Shown in pieces: positions 31,779 through 40,797 of a stretch of DNA of 48,795 bases (position 1 is the first letter of the stretch; the number at the start of each line of letters is the position of its first letter). The stretch is from the NCBI GenBank assembly GCA_947302205.1, contig CAMYVD010000012.1, forward strand, positions 1 to 48,795, written 5' to 3'. This DNA is from an uncultured Bacteroidales bacterium. Lineage in GTDB: Bacteria; Bacteroidota; Bacteroidia; Bacteroidales; F082. The translations under genes and the position numbers were made by a program. The notes below the pieces were generated by a model, which saw only the letters and a program-made list of their open reading frames with translations, ran no database searches and was not told the origin of the DNA.

Positions 31779-33233
31779 ATGACAATCAACGAATTACAAC
31801 CTAGCGGCATTTGGAAGAACTTCCATAGCCTGACGCAGATTCCGCGTCCCTCGAAGAAAGAAGCCAAAGTGATCGCCTTCATGAAACAATGGGGTGAAGA
31901 CCACGGTTTGGAGACCATGGTCGATGACTGTGGCAACGTGATCATCCGCAAGCCTGCCACTCCTGGCATGGAGAACCGCAAGGGCGTCATCCTTCAGGCC
32001 CACCTCGACATGGTGCCCCAGAAGAACGACGGCAACCCGCACGACTTTGAGAACGACCCCATTGAGACCCATATCGAAAACGGTTGGGTGAAGGCCAACG
32101 GCACCACCCTCGGCGCTGACGACGGCTTGGGCGCTGCCGCTGCCATGGCTGTTCTGGAAGCCACTGACCTGGTTCACGGTCCCATCGAAGCCCTCTTCAC
32201 CATCGACGAAGAGACTGGCATGACTGGCGCCAACCTGCTAAAACCCGGCGTTTTGAAAGGCGACATCCTGCTCAACATGGACTCCGAGACTGAAGGCGAG
32301 CTCTACGTGGGCTGCGCTGGCGGTATCGACAACATCGGCACCTGGACCCCAAAATACGAAAACGTTCCTGCTGGCATGGTGGCCTACAAGCTCTTCGTGA
32401 AGGGCCTCAAGGGCGGTCACTCCGGCATGGACATCAACCTCGGCCGCGCCAACGCCAACAAGGTGCTCAACACCATGATGCTGATGGCCGCTGACAAATA
32501 CGGTCTCCGCATGGCATGCATCGACGGCGGCAGCCTCCGCAACGCCATCCCAAGAGAAGCAATGGCTATCGTGGTCGTTCCCGAAGCCAAGAAAGTCGAG
32601 TTCGAGGCCTACGCTAAGGAATACGAAGTCATCGTGAAGGAAGAGTTTGAAGGCATCGAGCCTGAAATGGCTATCCTCTGCGAACCCGCCGAGATGCCCA
32701 AGCAGGTCATCGACCTCAAGACCCAGGACAATATTTTCTGCGCCATCGCCAAGTATCCCAACGGCGTCATCGCCATGTCGAAGGACTTCGAAGGCACCAC
32801 AGAGACCTCCTCGAACCTTGCCACCATCAAGATGGACGGTGAAAAGATTGTGTGCGCTTCATTGACCCGCAGCCTCGTCGATGCCGACAAGGACAAACTG
32901 GCCGCCCAGATCCGCCAGAATCTTAGCGACAACGGCGCCGAGGCCTACTCCACTGGCGACTACCCAGGCTGGAAGCCGAACCCCAACTCCCCGATCCTCA
33001 ACACCATGAAGAACGTCTACAAGGAGAAGTTCGGCAAAGAGCCTAAGGTGATGGTTATCCACGCCGGCCTCGAATGCGGCATCCTCGGTTCGAAATATCC
33101 GAACTGGGATATGGTGTCGTTCGGCCCGACTTTGGTACACCCCCACTCACCTGACGAAGCCCTGCTCATCGAGAGCGTTGGCCCATTCTGGGAGTTCCTG
33201 GTTGAGACCTTGAAGAATATTCCTGAAAAATAA
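31779..33233 (+). CDS. pepD: Aminoacyl-histidine dipeptidase (M20 family, PepD)
   Basis: The 484-residue zinc dipeptidase of family M20 cleaves Xaa-His dipeptides such as carnosine. Motifs: QIPRPSKKEAKVIAFM, the metal ligands in LQAHLDMVPQKND (about 69-81), the GTTLGADDGLGAAAAMAVLE block (about 109-128) with catalytic Asp, DEETGMTGANLLK, and MVIHAGLECGILGSKYP and VHPHSPDEALL near the C-terminus. No signal peptide. Its start lies 12 bp after the exporter stop. An AT-rich stretch and the rpmH promoter follow. Confidence 0.93.
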   Translation: MTINELQPSGIWKNFHSLTQIPRPSKKEAKVIAFMKQWGEDHGLETMVDDCGNVIIRKPATPGMENRKGVILQAHLDMVPQKNDGNPHDFENDPIETHIENGWVKANGTTLGADDGLGAAAAMAVLEATDLVHGPIEALFTIDEETGMTGANLLKPGVLKGDILLNMDSETEGELYVGCAGGIDNIGTWTPKYENVPAGMVAYKLFVKGLKGGHSGMDINLGRANANKVLNTMMLMAADKYGLRMACIDGGSLRNAIPREAMAIVVVPEAKKVEFEAYAKEYEVIVKEEFEGIEPEMAILCEPAEMPKQVIDLKTQDNIFCAIAKYPNGVIAMSKDFEGTTETSSNLATIKMDGEKIVCASLTRSLVDADKDKLAAQIRQNLSDNGAEAYSTGDYPGWKPNPNSPILNTMKNVYKEKFGKEPKVMVIHAGLECGILGSKYPNWDMVSFGPTLVHPHSPDEALLIESVGPFWEFLVETLKNIPEK

Positions 33234-33246
33234 TTTTCAAAAAAAG

Positions 33247-33276
33247 TTGCGTCAAAAGAAAAGTTTTGTATTTTTG
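33247..33276 (+). promoter_or_regulatory. Promoter of rpmH
   Basis: TTG (33247-33249), 19 nt, TATTTTTG (33269-33276), 45 bp before the rpmH ATG. Both elements are at good spacing. Confidence 0.6.
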
Positions 33277-33321
33277 CAGCCCGAATTAAAGGATTAGAAA
33301 TTAATTAATACATATACGAAA

Positions 33322-33468
33322 ATGAAACGCACTTTCCAACCATCGAACAGAAAACGCAGAAACAAGCACGGTTTCAGAGAGAGAATGTCAACTGCCAACG
33401 GCCGCAAGGTGTTAGCTCGCAGAAGAGCCAAAGGCAGAAAGAAACTGACCGTTTCTGACGAATACTAA
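33322..33468 (+). CDS. rpmH: 50S ribosomal protein L34
   Basis: This 48-residue gene reads [20 protein letters not shown] and continues to a basic tail, [16 protein letters not shown]. That is the highly conserved L34 sequence, with the invariant [16 protein letters not shown] start and the [11 protein letters not shown] block. It is part of the 50S subunit. A -7 box precedes it. In many bacteria rpmH lies next to dnaA; here it is between pepD and a surface glycan locus. Confidence 0.97.
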   Translation: MKRTFQPSNRKRRNKHGFRERMSTANGRKVLARRRAKGRKKLTVSDEY

Positions 33469-33511
33469 AATAAAGATAGAAGCCGTTTCTATTTCTTATT
33501 TAAGGTATAAC

Positions 33512-33540
33512 GAGAAGGCTACCCGATGGGTGGCCTTCTC
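33512..33540. terminator. Strong hairpin between rpmH and the methyltransferase gene
   Basis: Arms GAGAAGGC and GCCTTCTC form 8 perfect pairs, extended through a T-G wobble and ACCC/GGGT around a GAT loop (13 pairs in all). It lies between converging stops and probably terminates both. The plus side has no clear T run after it, so the mechanism is uncertain. Confidence 0.6.
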
Positions 33541-34316
33541 TAGTTATGGGATACTTCGCACCTATAAATGATCTCTTCTCCCCTACGGGCCAATCTCATT
33601 CTTTCCCGTTGCTCATCGGCCAGCTCATAGTAAAGCCTGTCTTCCACCACTTTGAATCCAGCCTTGCGAAGCACATCGGCGTAATCGCGGCCGAACTGGC
33701 GCACATGGTCGTATTGGCCGAATAGGCGTTCCCGTTCTTTGGGATCCGTAATGGTAGGATCTTCAAAAGTATCCACATCGGGATTGATGGGCACCAACAA
33801 GATGGCCCAGCCGCCAGGCTTCAAAATACGTTGGATCTCCTTGAAAGCCAAGTTGGCGTCGCTCACATGCTCCAACACATGGTTGCAGATCACCACATCG
33901 TAGGTATTCGATGGCTGGTCAATCGCCGTCACATCAAGATGCAAGTCTGCGATGGGCGAATCCAAGTCGGCAGTGGTGTAGTCAAGGTTCTTCAAGGCAC
34001 GGAAACGTTTCAGGAAAGGCTGTTCAGGGGCAAAATGCAACACCTTCAACGGAGCCGTAAAGAAATCCGTCTTCTCCTTCAAATAAAGCCATAACAAACG
34101 GTGACGCTCCAGCGACAAACAATTGGGGCACATCCGGTTATCCACCGCATGACCGTACCCATAAGGCAGGAACTTACGAAAATGCTTGCCACACACTGGG
34201 CATTCCACCTTGTTTCCCCAATAAAACGGCCTGATCAGAAAGCTGAAGAGGTAACTGCAGCGAATCAGGAACTGACGGGGAAACAGCTTGGTTAATAAGG
34301 AGATAATCGTTTTCAT
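33540..34316 (-). CDS. Class I SAM-dependent methyltransferase with N-terminal zinc ribbon
   Basis: The start is ATG 34316 (MKTIISLLTKLFPR), whose A overlaps the last base of the upstream stop (TAATG). Within 258 residues, the N-terminus has a hydrophobic patch and a zinc-ribbon pattern CPVCGKHFRKF with CPNCLSLERH. The methyltransferase core holds VLHFAPEQP, a DLHLDVTAIDQPSNTYDVV motif, ICNHVLEHVSDANLAFKEI and LKPGGWAILLVP, typical type 11 methyltransferases. It probably modifies a glycan or small molecule of the surface polysaccharide locus. It is translationally coupled to the glycosyltransferase gene. Confidence 0.78.
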   Translation of the reverse strand: MKTIISLLTKLFPRQFLIRCSYLFSFLIRPFYWGNKVECPVCGKHFRKFLPYGYGHAVDNRMCPNCLSLERHRLLWLYLKEKTDFFTAPLKVLHFAPEQPFLKRFRALKNLDYTTADLDSPIADLHLDVTAIDQPSNTYDVVICNHVLEHVSDANLAFKEIQRILKPGGWAILLVPINPDVDTFEDPTITDPKERERLFGQYDHVRQFGRDYADVLRKAGFKVVEDRLYYELADEQRERMRLARRGEEIIYRCEVSHN

Positions 34317-35428
34317 TACAGGTTCATTATGACGTTTGACAACGCTTTCCAAGAGAATTTTTCTTTCTCGACCGATACTTTACGAGCGAACTCATTCGCC
34401 CTGTCGTGTTCAAAAAAGTCCAGTAACGCCTCGGAAATGCTATGCACTTCAGGAAGCACCGCATAACCCACTTCGTCATCTGGGACGATCTCATCCAACC
34501 CACCGACATTGGTCACCAGCATCGGTTTCTCAAAATGGTAAGCCACTTGGGTCACACCGCTCTGTGTAGCTGATTTGTATGGCTGCACCACGATATCGGC
34601 GGCATTGAAATAATCCTTCACCCGATCGTCGGGAATGAACTCATCGTGGATAATGACATCCTTTCCCAATCCATACCCCTGTATTTCTTCGAGATAACGT
34701 TCCTTATCGTCATAGAACTCTCCAGCCACAATCAGCTTGACAGGATATTTCCTCAGTTGATCATCGGCAAAAGCCTGAATTAGCCAATCCAAGCCCTTGT
34801 AGGACCTAACCAAGCCGAAAAACAGCATATAGCGATAGTCTTTTGATAGCCCAAGGCGTTCCAAAGCCACTTCACGAGGTTCTTTGGGACCATAATGGTC
34901 ATAGATCGGATGCGGCGCCCAGGCCTTAGGCTTATCGCTTTTATCCAACCGCTGAACGTCCTTAAGTACCGATTTCGACAAAGTGACAAAGCCGTCCATC
35001 GACTTCACAAAAAACGGAGGAAGTATACTGTCGAGAACGCTTTTTTCGTGAGGTATCATATTGTGTACCAATGCGATACGCTTGACATTCTTCAACTTTC
35101 TAGCTATCAACCCGTAACAGGGAGCGAAGAACGACATCCAGTAGGTAAACAGCACCATATCGTATTGCTGATCACGGAGTTGCTTCCCCACCTTCATCCA
35201 GTTAAACGGATTGACCGAGTTGATGCAACGGTTAATGTTCAGATCCGCAGGCGCCTCACCTTCAACATATTGCGTCTTTCCAGGGAAAAGAAAATTAGGA
35301 TATTGCAAAGTGAAAGTATAGAGATCCACCGTATGGCCTTCCGCTTGGAACTCATGAGCCAATCGCTCGTTGAAAGCCGCGATGCCTCCACGATATGGGT
35401 AAGCCGTTCCTACAATTGCTATTTTCAT
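34316..35428 (-). CDS. Glycosyltransferase family 4 protein
   Basis: The 370-residue GT-B enzyme starts MKIAIVGTAYPYRGGIAAFN, which has the N-terminal glycine-rich acceptor-side loop. The C-terminal half has YMLFFGLVRSYKGLDWLIQA, KLIVAGEFYDD, VIIHDEFIPDDRVKDYF and ADIVVQPYKSATQSGVTQVA, where the last segment is the nucleotide-sugar-binding loop. It lacks a signal peptide and is likely cytosolic or peripheral. It probably adds a sugar to a lipid-linked or lipopolysaccharide glycan; it is first in the minus-strand pair with the methyltransferase, 81 bp from the divergent YfhO gene. Confidence 0.8.
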   Translation of the reverse strand: MKIAIVGTAYPYRGGIAAFNERLAHEFQAEGHTVDLYTFTLQYPNFLFPGKTQYVEGEAPADLNINRCINSVNPFNWMKVGKQLRDQQYDMVLFTYWMSFFAPCYGLIARKLKNVKRIALVHNMIPHEKSVLDSILPPFFVKSMDGFVTLSKSVLKDVQRLDKSDKPKAWAPHPIYDHYGPKEPREVALERLGLSKDYRYMLFFGLVRSYKGLDWLIQAFADDQLRKYPVKLIVAGEFYDDKERYLEEIQGYGLGKDVIIHDEFIPDDRVKDYFNAADIVVQPYKSATQSGVTQVAYHFEKPMLVTNVGGLDEIVPDDEVGYAVLPEVHSISEALLDFFEHDRANEFARKVSVEKEKFSWKALSNVIMNL

Positions 35429-35452
35429 CCAACTATTCCGTCAAAGTGCAGG

Positions 35453-35460
35453 CAAAATTA
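35453..35460 (-). promoter_or_regulatory. -7 promoter box for the glycosyltransferase-methyltransferase operon
   Basis: The minus strand reads TAATTTTG, 24 bp before ATG 35428. Confidence 0.4.
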
Positions 35461-35473
35461 TTAAAAAATATCG

Positions 35474-35481
35474 TAAATTCG
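35474..35481 (+). promoter_or_regulatory. -7-like box for the YfhO operon
   Basis: TAAATTCG is one base off TAnnTTTG, 28 bp before ATG 35510. Weak; listed because no better element precedes the operon. Confidence 0.3.
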
Positions 35482-35509
35482 CAGCCAAATAACAAACTCA
35501 TTCACTCTG

Positions 35510-38020
35510 ATGAAAAGCACTTTTTTTGATAAATACAAAAAAGCCCTTGGCATTGCGGCATGCATCCTCGGTTTCGTCCTGATCACCTTGGTCTATTTCT
35601 CCCCCATCCTTGAAGGCAAACGCATCAAACAGCATGATATTGAGATGTACAAGGGAATGTCGAAAGAGATTGTAGACTACCGTGAAGCCACTGGAGAACA
35701 GACTCTTTGGACGAATTCTATGTTTGGCGGCATGCCTGCCTGGAACATCTCCGTGAGCAGTAACAGCAATTTATTAAAACCTTTTGCACGAATACTCTCA
35801 GTAGGTTTCCCTCATCCAATCGGCGCCGTTTTCATCAGCATGTTGGGGTTCTTTATCCTATTGCTTGTAATGGATTGCAGCGTGTGGATCAGCTTGATAG
35901 GAGGTCTTGCCTACGGCTTCACGTCGTACCTGTTCATCATCATTGGGGCGGGACACAACAGCAAGGCGATGGCTATGGCCTATATGGCCCCTGTCATCGC
36001 TGGCATATTGCTTACCTATAAAGGCAAATACCTATGGGGCAGTGTGTTGACCGCTATTGCATTGGCACTTGAAGTCCGTGCAGGTCACTTGCAAATCACC
36101 TATTATCTGCTCATCATCGTGCTTTGCCTCATCTTCGGAGTGCTCGTCAGAAGCATCAGGGAGAAGCAAATCGGATCGTTTATCAAGGCTTCCATCTGTT
36201 TGGTGGTGGCCGCCGTGTTCGGCATCATGACCAACGCCACCTCACTCTACGCCAACTATGCGTTCAGCAAGGATACCACCCGTGGCAAACCCGTGCTGAC
36301 TGAGGAACAAACAGGCAAGGACAACCAGACCAAAGGCTTGGACCGCGACTACATCACCCAGTGGAGCTACGGCAAGGGCGAGACCTGGAGCCTGCTGATT
36401 CCCAACGCCAAAGGCGGTGCATCAGCCTATATCGGCAAGCAAAACCCAGCCCTCGACAAAGCCGACCGACAGTTCCGCGACAGCATCGCTCAGAGCAATG
36501 CCTACTGGGGCGACCAGCCTGGCACCAGCGGCCCAGTGTATGTCGGCGCCATCATCGTGTTCTTATTTGTGCTCGGCGCCCTCACTGTCAAAGGAGAGCT
36601 GAAATGGGCCTTGCTCATCGCCACCCTCCTTTCCATCCTGCTCAGCTGGGGCAAAAACTTCATGGGATTCACCGATTTCTTCATCGACTATATCCCTGGC
36701 TACAATAAGTTCCGAGCCGTTTCCATGACCTTGGTGATTGCCGAAGTCACCATGCCGCTACTTGGTTTGTTGGGACTGGCTGAAATCCTAAAGAGCCCCG
36801 ATAACTTCAAGCAAAACCTGAAGAATTTCTGGATTGCCTTGGGCATCACCGCAGGTTTCTGCTTGCTGTTTTACCTTGCCCCGAAACTGTTCTTCAGCTT
36901 CCTCAGCCAAGGCGAAGCACAACAGTTTGCCCAACTGACCACAGGCAAGGACGGCGCCTTATACCAATCCTTCGCCACCCAACTCGAGGACGTGCGCGTG
37001 GCCATTTTCCGCAAGGACGCCCTACGCAGTTTGCTGTTCATCATCTTAGCCGCAGTGCCCATCCTGCTTTATGGCAAAGGCAAGCTGAAAGCCACTCCTG
37101 CCTTCGTCATCCTTGCCGTTTTGGTGGTGATTGACCTCTACCCCATTGACAAGCGCTATCTGAACAACGACAACTTTATCTCCAAGAAACAGTTCGACAA
37201 ACCTTTCGTCGCTTCCGTCGCCGACCAATACATCCTCAACGATCCGTCGCTTGATTTCAGGGTGCTCAACCTGACCAAGGACGTATTCAACGACGCCAGT
37301 ACCTCTTACTTTCATAAGTCCATCGGTGGTTACCATGGAGCCAAGCTGCGCCGTTACCAAGACTTGATCACCCATTACCTCAACCCTGAGATCCGTCAGT
37401 TTGGAACTTTGTTCAAAAATGTCGATTCAGAACTTGCTCTCAGGTTGGCCATGGAGCAACAGCGGACACTCAACATGTTGAATACCAAATATATCATCTA
37501 CAATCCTGATGCAGAGCCCATTGAAAACCCATGCGCTTTCGGCAATGCTTGGATTGTCAATGACGTTCAGTGGGTTGACACACCCAATGAGGAATTCGAC
37601 GCCCTAGCCACCGTTGACCTGCATCATACCGCCGTCGTCAGCAAAGAATTCCAACAGCAAGTGGGAGATTATATTGCTGCCGACAGTCTCACGGGGCAAA
37701 TCTCGTTGACCGAATACAAGCCTAACAAGCTTACCTACAGCTTCAATGCCAACCAAGACCAATTGGTGGTCTTCTCCGAGATTTGGAGCGACACCGGTTG
37801 GAAGCTCTATTTGGACGGGCAAGAGCATCCCTTGCTCAGAGCCAACTACGTGCTGCGCTGCGCCATGATTCCGAGTGGAGAACATCAAATCATGATGGAA
37901 TATGCGCCAAAGGCATGGAAGGTGGGCAACACCATCCAATTTGCCAGTTCGTTGCTATTGATTTTAGGCCTGGTTGGCGCCATGGTCTTTAGCTTTAGAA
38001 AGAAAGAAAAAGCGGCATGA
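35510..38020 (+). CDS. YfhO-family multi-pass membrane protein
   Basis: The 836-residue protein has about a dozen membrane helices, concentrated in residues 10-520 (for example ALGIAACILGFVLITLVYF, GILLTYKGKYLWGSVLTAI, AVFISMLGFFILLLVM), one more near the C-terminus (IQFASSLLLILGLVGAMVF), and periplasmic loops such as WTNSMFGGMPAWNISV near the start. YfhO proteins belong to the GT-C-like superfamily and are implicated in transferring sugars from lipid carriers onto surface polymers. It begins a plus-strand operon with glycosyltransferase, AsnB-like, cytidylyltransferase and LicD genes; the next gene overlaps by 4 bp. Confidence 0.78.
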   Translation: MKSTFFDKYKKALGIAACILGFVLITLVYFSPILEGKRIKQHDIEMYKGMSKEIVDYREATGEQTLWTNSMFGGMPAWNISVSSNSNLLKPFARILSVGFPHPIGAVFISMLGFFILLLVMDCSVWISLIGGLAYGFTSYLFIIIGAGHNSKAMAMAYMAPVIAGILLTYKGKYLWGSVLTAIALALEVRAGHLQITYYLLIIVLCLIFGVLVRSIREKQIGSFIKASICLVVAAVFGIMTNATSLYANYAFSKDTTRGKPVLTEEQTGKDNQTKGLDRDYITQWSYGKGETWSLLIPNAKGGASAYIGKQNPALDKADRQFRDSIAQSNAYWGDQPGTSGPVYVGAIIVFLFVLGALTVKGELKWALLIATLLSILLSWGKNFMGFTDFFIDYIPGYNKFRAVSMTLVIAEVTMPLLGLLGLAEILKSPDNFKQNLKNFWIALGITAGFCLLFYLAPKLFFSFLSQGEAQQFAQLTTGKDGALYQSFATQLEDVRVAIFRKDALRSLLFIILAAVPILLYGKGKLKATPAFVILAVLVVIDLYPIDKRYLNNDNFISKKQFDKPFVASVADQYILNDPSLDFRVLNLTKDVFNDASTSYFHKSIGGYHGAKLRRYQDLITHYLNPEIRQFGTLFKNVDSELALRLAMEQQRTLNMLNTKYIIYNPDAEPIENPCAFGNAWIVNDVQWVDTPNEEFDALATVDLHHTAVVSKEFQQQVGDYIAADSLTGQISLTEYKPNKLTYSFNANQDQLVVFSEIWSDTGWKLYLDGQEHPLLRANYVLRCAMIPSGEHQIMMEYAPKAWKVGNTIQFASSLLLILGLVGAMVFSFRKKEKAA

Positions 38021-39327
38021 AACGGGTTTTGATCATTACCTATTACTGGCCTCCGTCGGGTGGCAGTGGCGTCCAGCGCTGGCTGAAGATGTCGAAGTAC
38101 CTGCCCGAAAACGGCTGGCAACCCGTGATCTACACCGCCGAAAACGCCGAATATCCGGTAAAAGACGCTTCGTTGGAGAAAGATGTTTGTGCCGAGGCCG
38201 AGGTGATACGCCGCCCCATCGTGGAACCCTATAGCTTTTACAAGAAGTTTTTAGGCATTAGGAAAGAGCAGAAGGTGAAGGCTGGATTCATCGATGAAAC
38301 CGGCCAACAGAAAGGCTGGAAAGAGCGCTTATCCGTCTGGATCAGAGGAAACTTTTTCATCCCCGATGCCCGCTGCTGGTGGGTAAAGCCTTCAGTGAAA
38401 TACCTGAAAGAATATCTGAAGGAACATCCCGTGGATGCCATGATCAGCACCGGCCCACCCCACTCCATGCACTTGATCGCCATGAAGTTGAAGGAAGCCA
38501 CTGGACTCCCGTGGATTGCCGACTTCCGCGATCCTTGGACAGAGATCGACTTCTATCAAGACTTACACCTAACAAGACGAGCCGATCGCAAGCATCACCG
38601 CCTGGAGCACGAAGTGCTGACCCAAGCCGATAAGGTTGTCGCCGTAGGTTGGGACATGGCTGAAGGCTTGAAAAGACTTGGTGCAAACGATGTAGAAGTC
38701 ATCCCCAATGGTTACGACTGGGAAGCTCAAACCAACAACAAAACCCTGGCTTTGTCATCCGATTTCACCCTGACCCATATCGGCATCATTGGTCCGAATC
38801 GCAATGATCATCAACTATGGCAAGCCTTAGGCGAACTTAAAGCCGCAGATCCACAATTCGCCAGCAAGCTGAAGATCAGGCTTATCGGTCAAGTTGACCA
38901 GTCGGTGGCAAAATCCATCGAAACCAATGGATTAACTGAAAACACGGAGTTTATACCCTACATCCCTCACGATCAGATTCAGGAGCAACAAGCCGGTTCA
39001 CAAGTATTGTTGCTGTTGATCAATAACACACCCAATGCCAAGGGCATCCTCACCGGCAAGCTCTTCGAATACATCGCTGCCGGCCGGCCCATTCTCTGCA
39101 TCGGTCCCGAAGACGGTGACGCAGCACGCATCATCGACGAGGCCCACGCTGGAACGTCGGTAGGTTTCGAGGAGAAAGAAAAGATGAAGGGAGTCGTTCA
39201 AGGTCTCTATCAACGATATCTGGATGGAGCCCTTTTCACTAGCAGCAACGCTTCGATTGAGAGGTATTCAAGGCGTAATCTGGCAAAGGAATCTGTAAAA
39301 CTGTTAAACCAAACATTAAAGCAATGA
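38017..39327 (+). CDS. Glycosyltransferase (GT4/GT-B-like)
   Basis: The 436-residue protein begins MKRVLIITYYWPPSGGSGVQ, the usual start of Bacteroidales GT-B glycosyltransferases, with WLKMSKYLPENGWQPVI following. Later blocks include MISTGPPHSMHLIAMKLK, WIADFRDPWTEIDFY, HIGIIGPNRNDHQLW, FIPYIPHDQIQEQQ and GILTGKLFEYIAAGRPILCI, the last forming the nucleotide-sugar site. It overlaps YfhO by 4 bp and the following AsnB-like gene by 4 bp. Acceptor and sugar unknown. Confidence 0.8.
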   Translation: MKRVLIITYYWPPSGGSGVQRWLKMSKYLPENGWQPVIYTAENAEYPVKDASLEKDVCAEAEVIRRPIVEPYSFYKKFLGIRKEQKVKAGFIDETGQQKGWKERLSVWIRGNFFIPDARCWWVKPSVKYLKEYLKEHPVDAMISTGPPHSMHLIAMKLKEATGLPWIADFRDPWTEIDFYQDLHLTRRADRKHHRLEHEVLTQADKVVAVGWDMAEGLKRLGANDVEVIPNGYDWEAQTNNKTLALSSDFTLTHIGIIGPNRNDHQLWQALGELKAADPQFASKLKIRLIGQVDQSVAKSIETNGLTENTEFIPYIPHDQIQEQQAGSQVLLLLINNTPNAKGILTGKLFEYIAAGRPILCIGPEDGDAARIIDEAHAGTSVGFEEKEKMKGVVQGLYQRYLDGALFTSSNASIERYSRRNLAKESVKLLNQTLKQ

Positions 39328-40376
39328 TAGACAAAAACTATTGTGCCAGTTCATATTTGGCCTTGCGATATATAGAAGATGCTGACAAAGAGTTTTTTAA
39401 GGGGCTTCATCATCAGGTATTTCGACAAATGCCTGTTGAGAGAAGGACGCATGTAAAGACAGCTAGAGAGATTGACAATGCTATTCAGCACCAGTTTGAC
39501 GGCATAAAAGATGAGAAATTGGGCATCCTTCTTTCTGGCGGTATGGATTCAGCTATTTTGGCTTCATACATGGAAGGCTGTGATGCCTATACTTTCCGAT
39601 TCTTAAACGGGACCTTTCAAACCGAAGAATTGCACCGAGCCGAAAAATATGCTCAAATCTACAATCTCAATCTTCATTATGTTGACATTAATTGGGAGAT
39701 TATTGACCAATGCCTTAACGATGTGATGGAAACCAAAGGCGCACCGGTTCACTCTATTGAGCCTCAGATTTTCCATGCTGCAAAGCTGGCGCAACATGAT
39801 GGCATAACCCTTATGATTATTGGCGATGGCAGTGATTATGTCTTTGGCGGCATGGACAAGCTTCTTTCACAAGACTGGGATTTTGATGCTTTTGAAAATA
39901 GATACACTTACATTTCACCTTCAGAAGTGTTAAGAGAGCCTGTTTCAATGACTTATCTATTTGAGCGATACCGTTTGCCGGAAGGCAAGATTGATTATCT
40001 GAGATTACTGCAGGATATTGCGATTGACGAGAGTTACGCTTCCTATCAGAATGCATTTCAGACCGCTGGCATGCCTTACCTTGATCCATACGCCGCGCTT
40101 TATTTGGCGGAACCATTAGACCTGAACCGGATCAGGAACGGAGAATCAAAATACCTCATCCGACAATTGTTCTCCATGAAATACCCCGATCTTCCCGTTC
40201 CTGAAAAGGTACCCATGCCCCGACCTGTTGACCAGTATTTCGCCGGTTGGCATGGGCCCAAACGACCCGAATTCCGTTCAGACATTGACATCGACCATTT
40301 CAACGGCAACCAAAGATGGCTTCTTTATTGCCTTGAACGGTTCCTCAACAATTACGACAAAAAGACACAGCTATGA
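39324..40376 (+). CDS. Asparagine synthase-like amidotransferase without glutaminase domain
   Basis: The 350-residue protein contains the asparagine synthetase C-terminal domain: ATP-pyrophosphatase loop LGILLSGGMDSAILASYM (about 69-86), MIIGDGSDYVFGGMDKLL (about 168-185), and conserved YTFRFLNG and LDPYAALYLAEP. The N-terminal Ntn glutaminase domain of AsnB (with the Cys1 nucleophile) is missing; the N-terminus is a short helical stretch. Such proteins in polysaccharide loci may activate carboxylates, for instance to amidate uronic acids or attach amino acids. It overlaps neighbours on both sides by 4 bp (ATGA) in the glycan operon. Confidence 0.75.
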   Translation: MIDKNYCASSYLALRYIEDADKEFFKGLHHQVFRQMPVERRTHVKTAREIDNAIQHQFDGIKDEKLGILLSGGMDSAILASYMEGCDAYTFRFLNGTFQTEELHRAEKYAQIYNLNLHYVDINWEIIDQCLNDVMETKGAPVHSIEPQIFHAAKLAQHDGITLMIIGDGSDYVFGGMDKLLSQDWDFDAFENRYTYISPSEVLREPVSMTYLFERYRLPEGKIDYLRLLQDIAIDESYASYQNAFQTAGMPYLDPYAALYLAEPLDLNRIRNGESKYLIRQLFSMKYPDLPVPEKVPMPRPVDQYFAGWHGPKRPEFRSDIDIDHFNGNQRWLLYCLERFLNNYDKKTQL

Positions 40377-40789
40377 TAATCGGTTATACCACAGGAGTTT
40401 TCGACTTGTTTCACATCGGGCATCTGAATCTACTCCGAAAGGCCAAGGCGCAATGTGACCATCTCATCGTAGGCGTTTCCACTGACGACCTCGTCATGTA
40501 TAAGCATAAACATGCCGTCATCCCTTTTGAAGAGAGAATGGAGATCGTCAAAGCCATAAAATACGTGGATGAAGTTGTGCCTCAGGTCAATATGGACAAG
40601 ATGGAAGCTTGGAAAAAGCTTCATTTCAATGTGATGTTCGTTGGTGACGATTGGAAAGGGACTGCAAAATGGGATGCTTACGAAAAACAATTTGCTGAAG
40701 TGGGGGTTAAGATAGTCTATTTCCCATACACCAAAGGCACTTCGAGTACACTTATCAATGACGTCTTGCTTAAATTAAGAAATTCATAA
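40373..40789 (+). CDS. Cytidylyltransferase-like protein (TagD/GCT family)
   Basis: The 138-residue single-domain nucleotidyltransferase has the signature TTGVFDLFHIGHLNLLRKAK (about 6-25) with GxFD and HxGH, then VGVSTDDLVMYKHK and the C-terminal YTKGTSSTLIND, equivalent to RTEGISTT. These enzymes make CDP-glycerol or CDP-ethanolamine/choline-type activated alcohols from CTP. It is followed 8 bp later by a LicD-family gene, so the pair may activate and transfer a phospho-alcohol onto a surface glycan. Which alcohol is not clear. Confidence 0.85.
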   Translation: MIIGYTTGVFDLFHIGHLNLLRKAKAQCDHLIVGVSTDDLVMYKHKHAVIPFEERMEIVKAIKYVDEVVPQVNMDKMEAWKKLHFNVMFVGDDWKGTAKWDAYEKQFAEVGVKIVYFPYTKGTSSTLINDVLLKLRNS

Positions 40790-40797
40790 TCGAGAAA

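Noticed and set aside
39324-40376. True asparagine synthetase AsnB
   Set aside because: The glutaminase domain with its N-terminal Cys is missing and the gene sits in a glycan operon.
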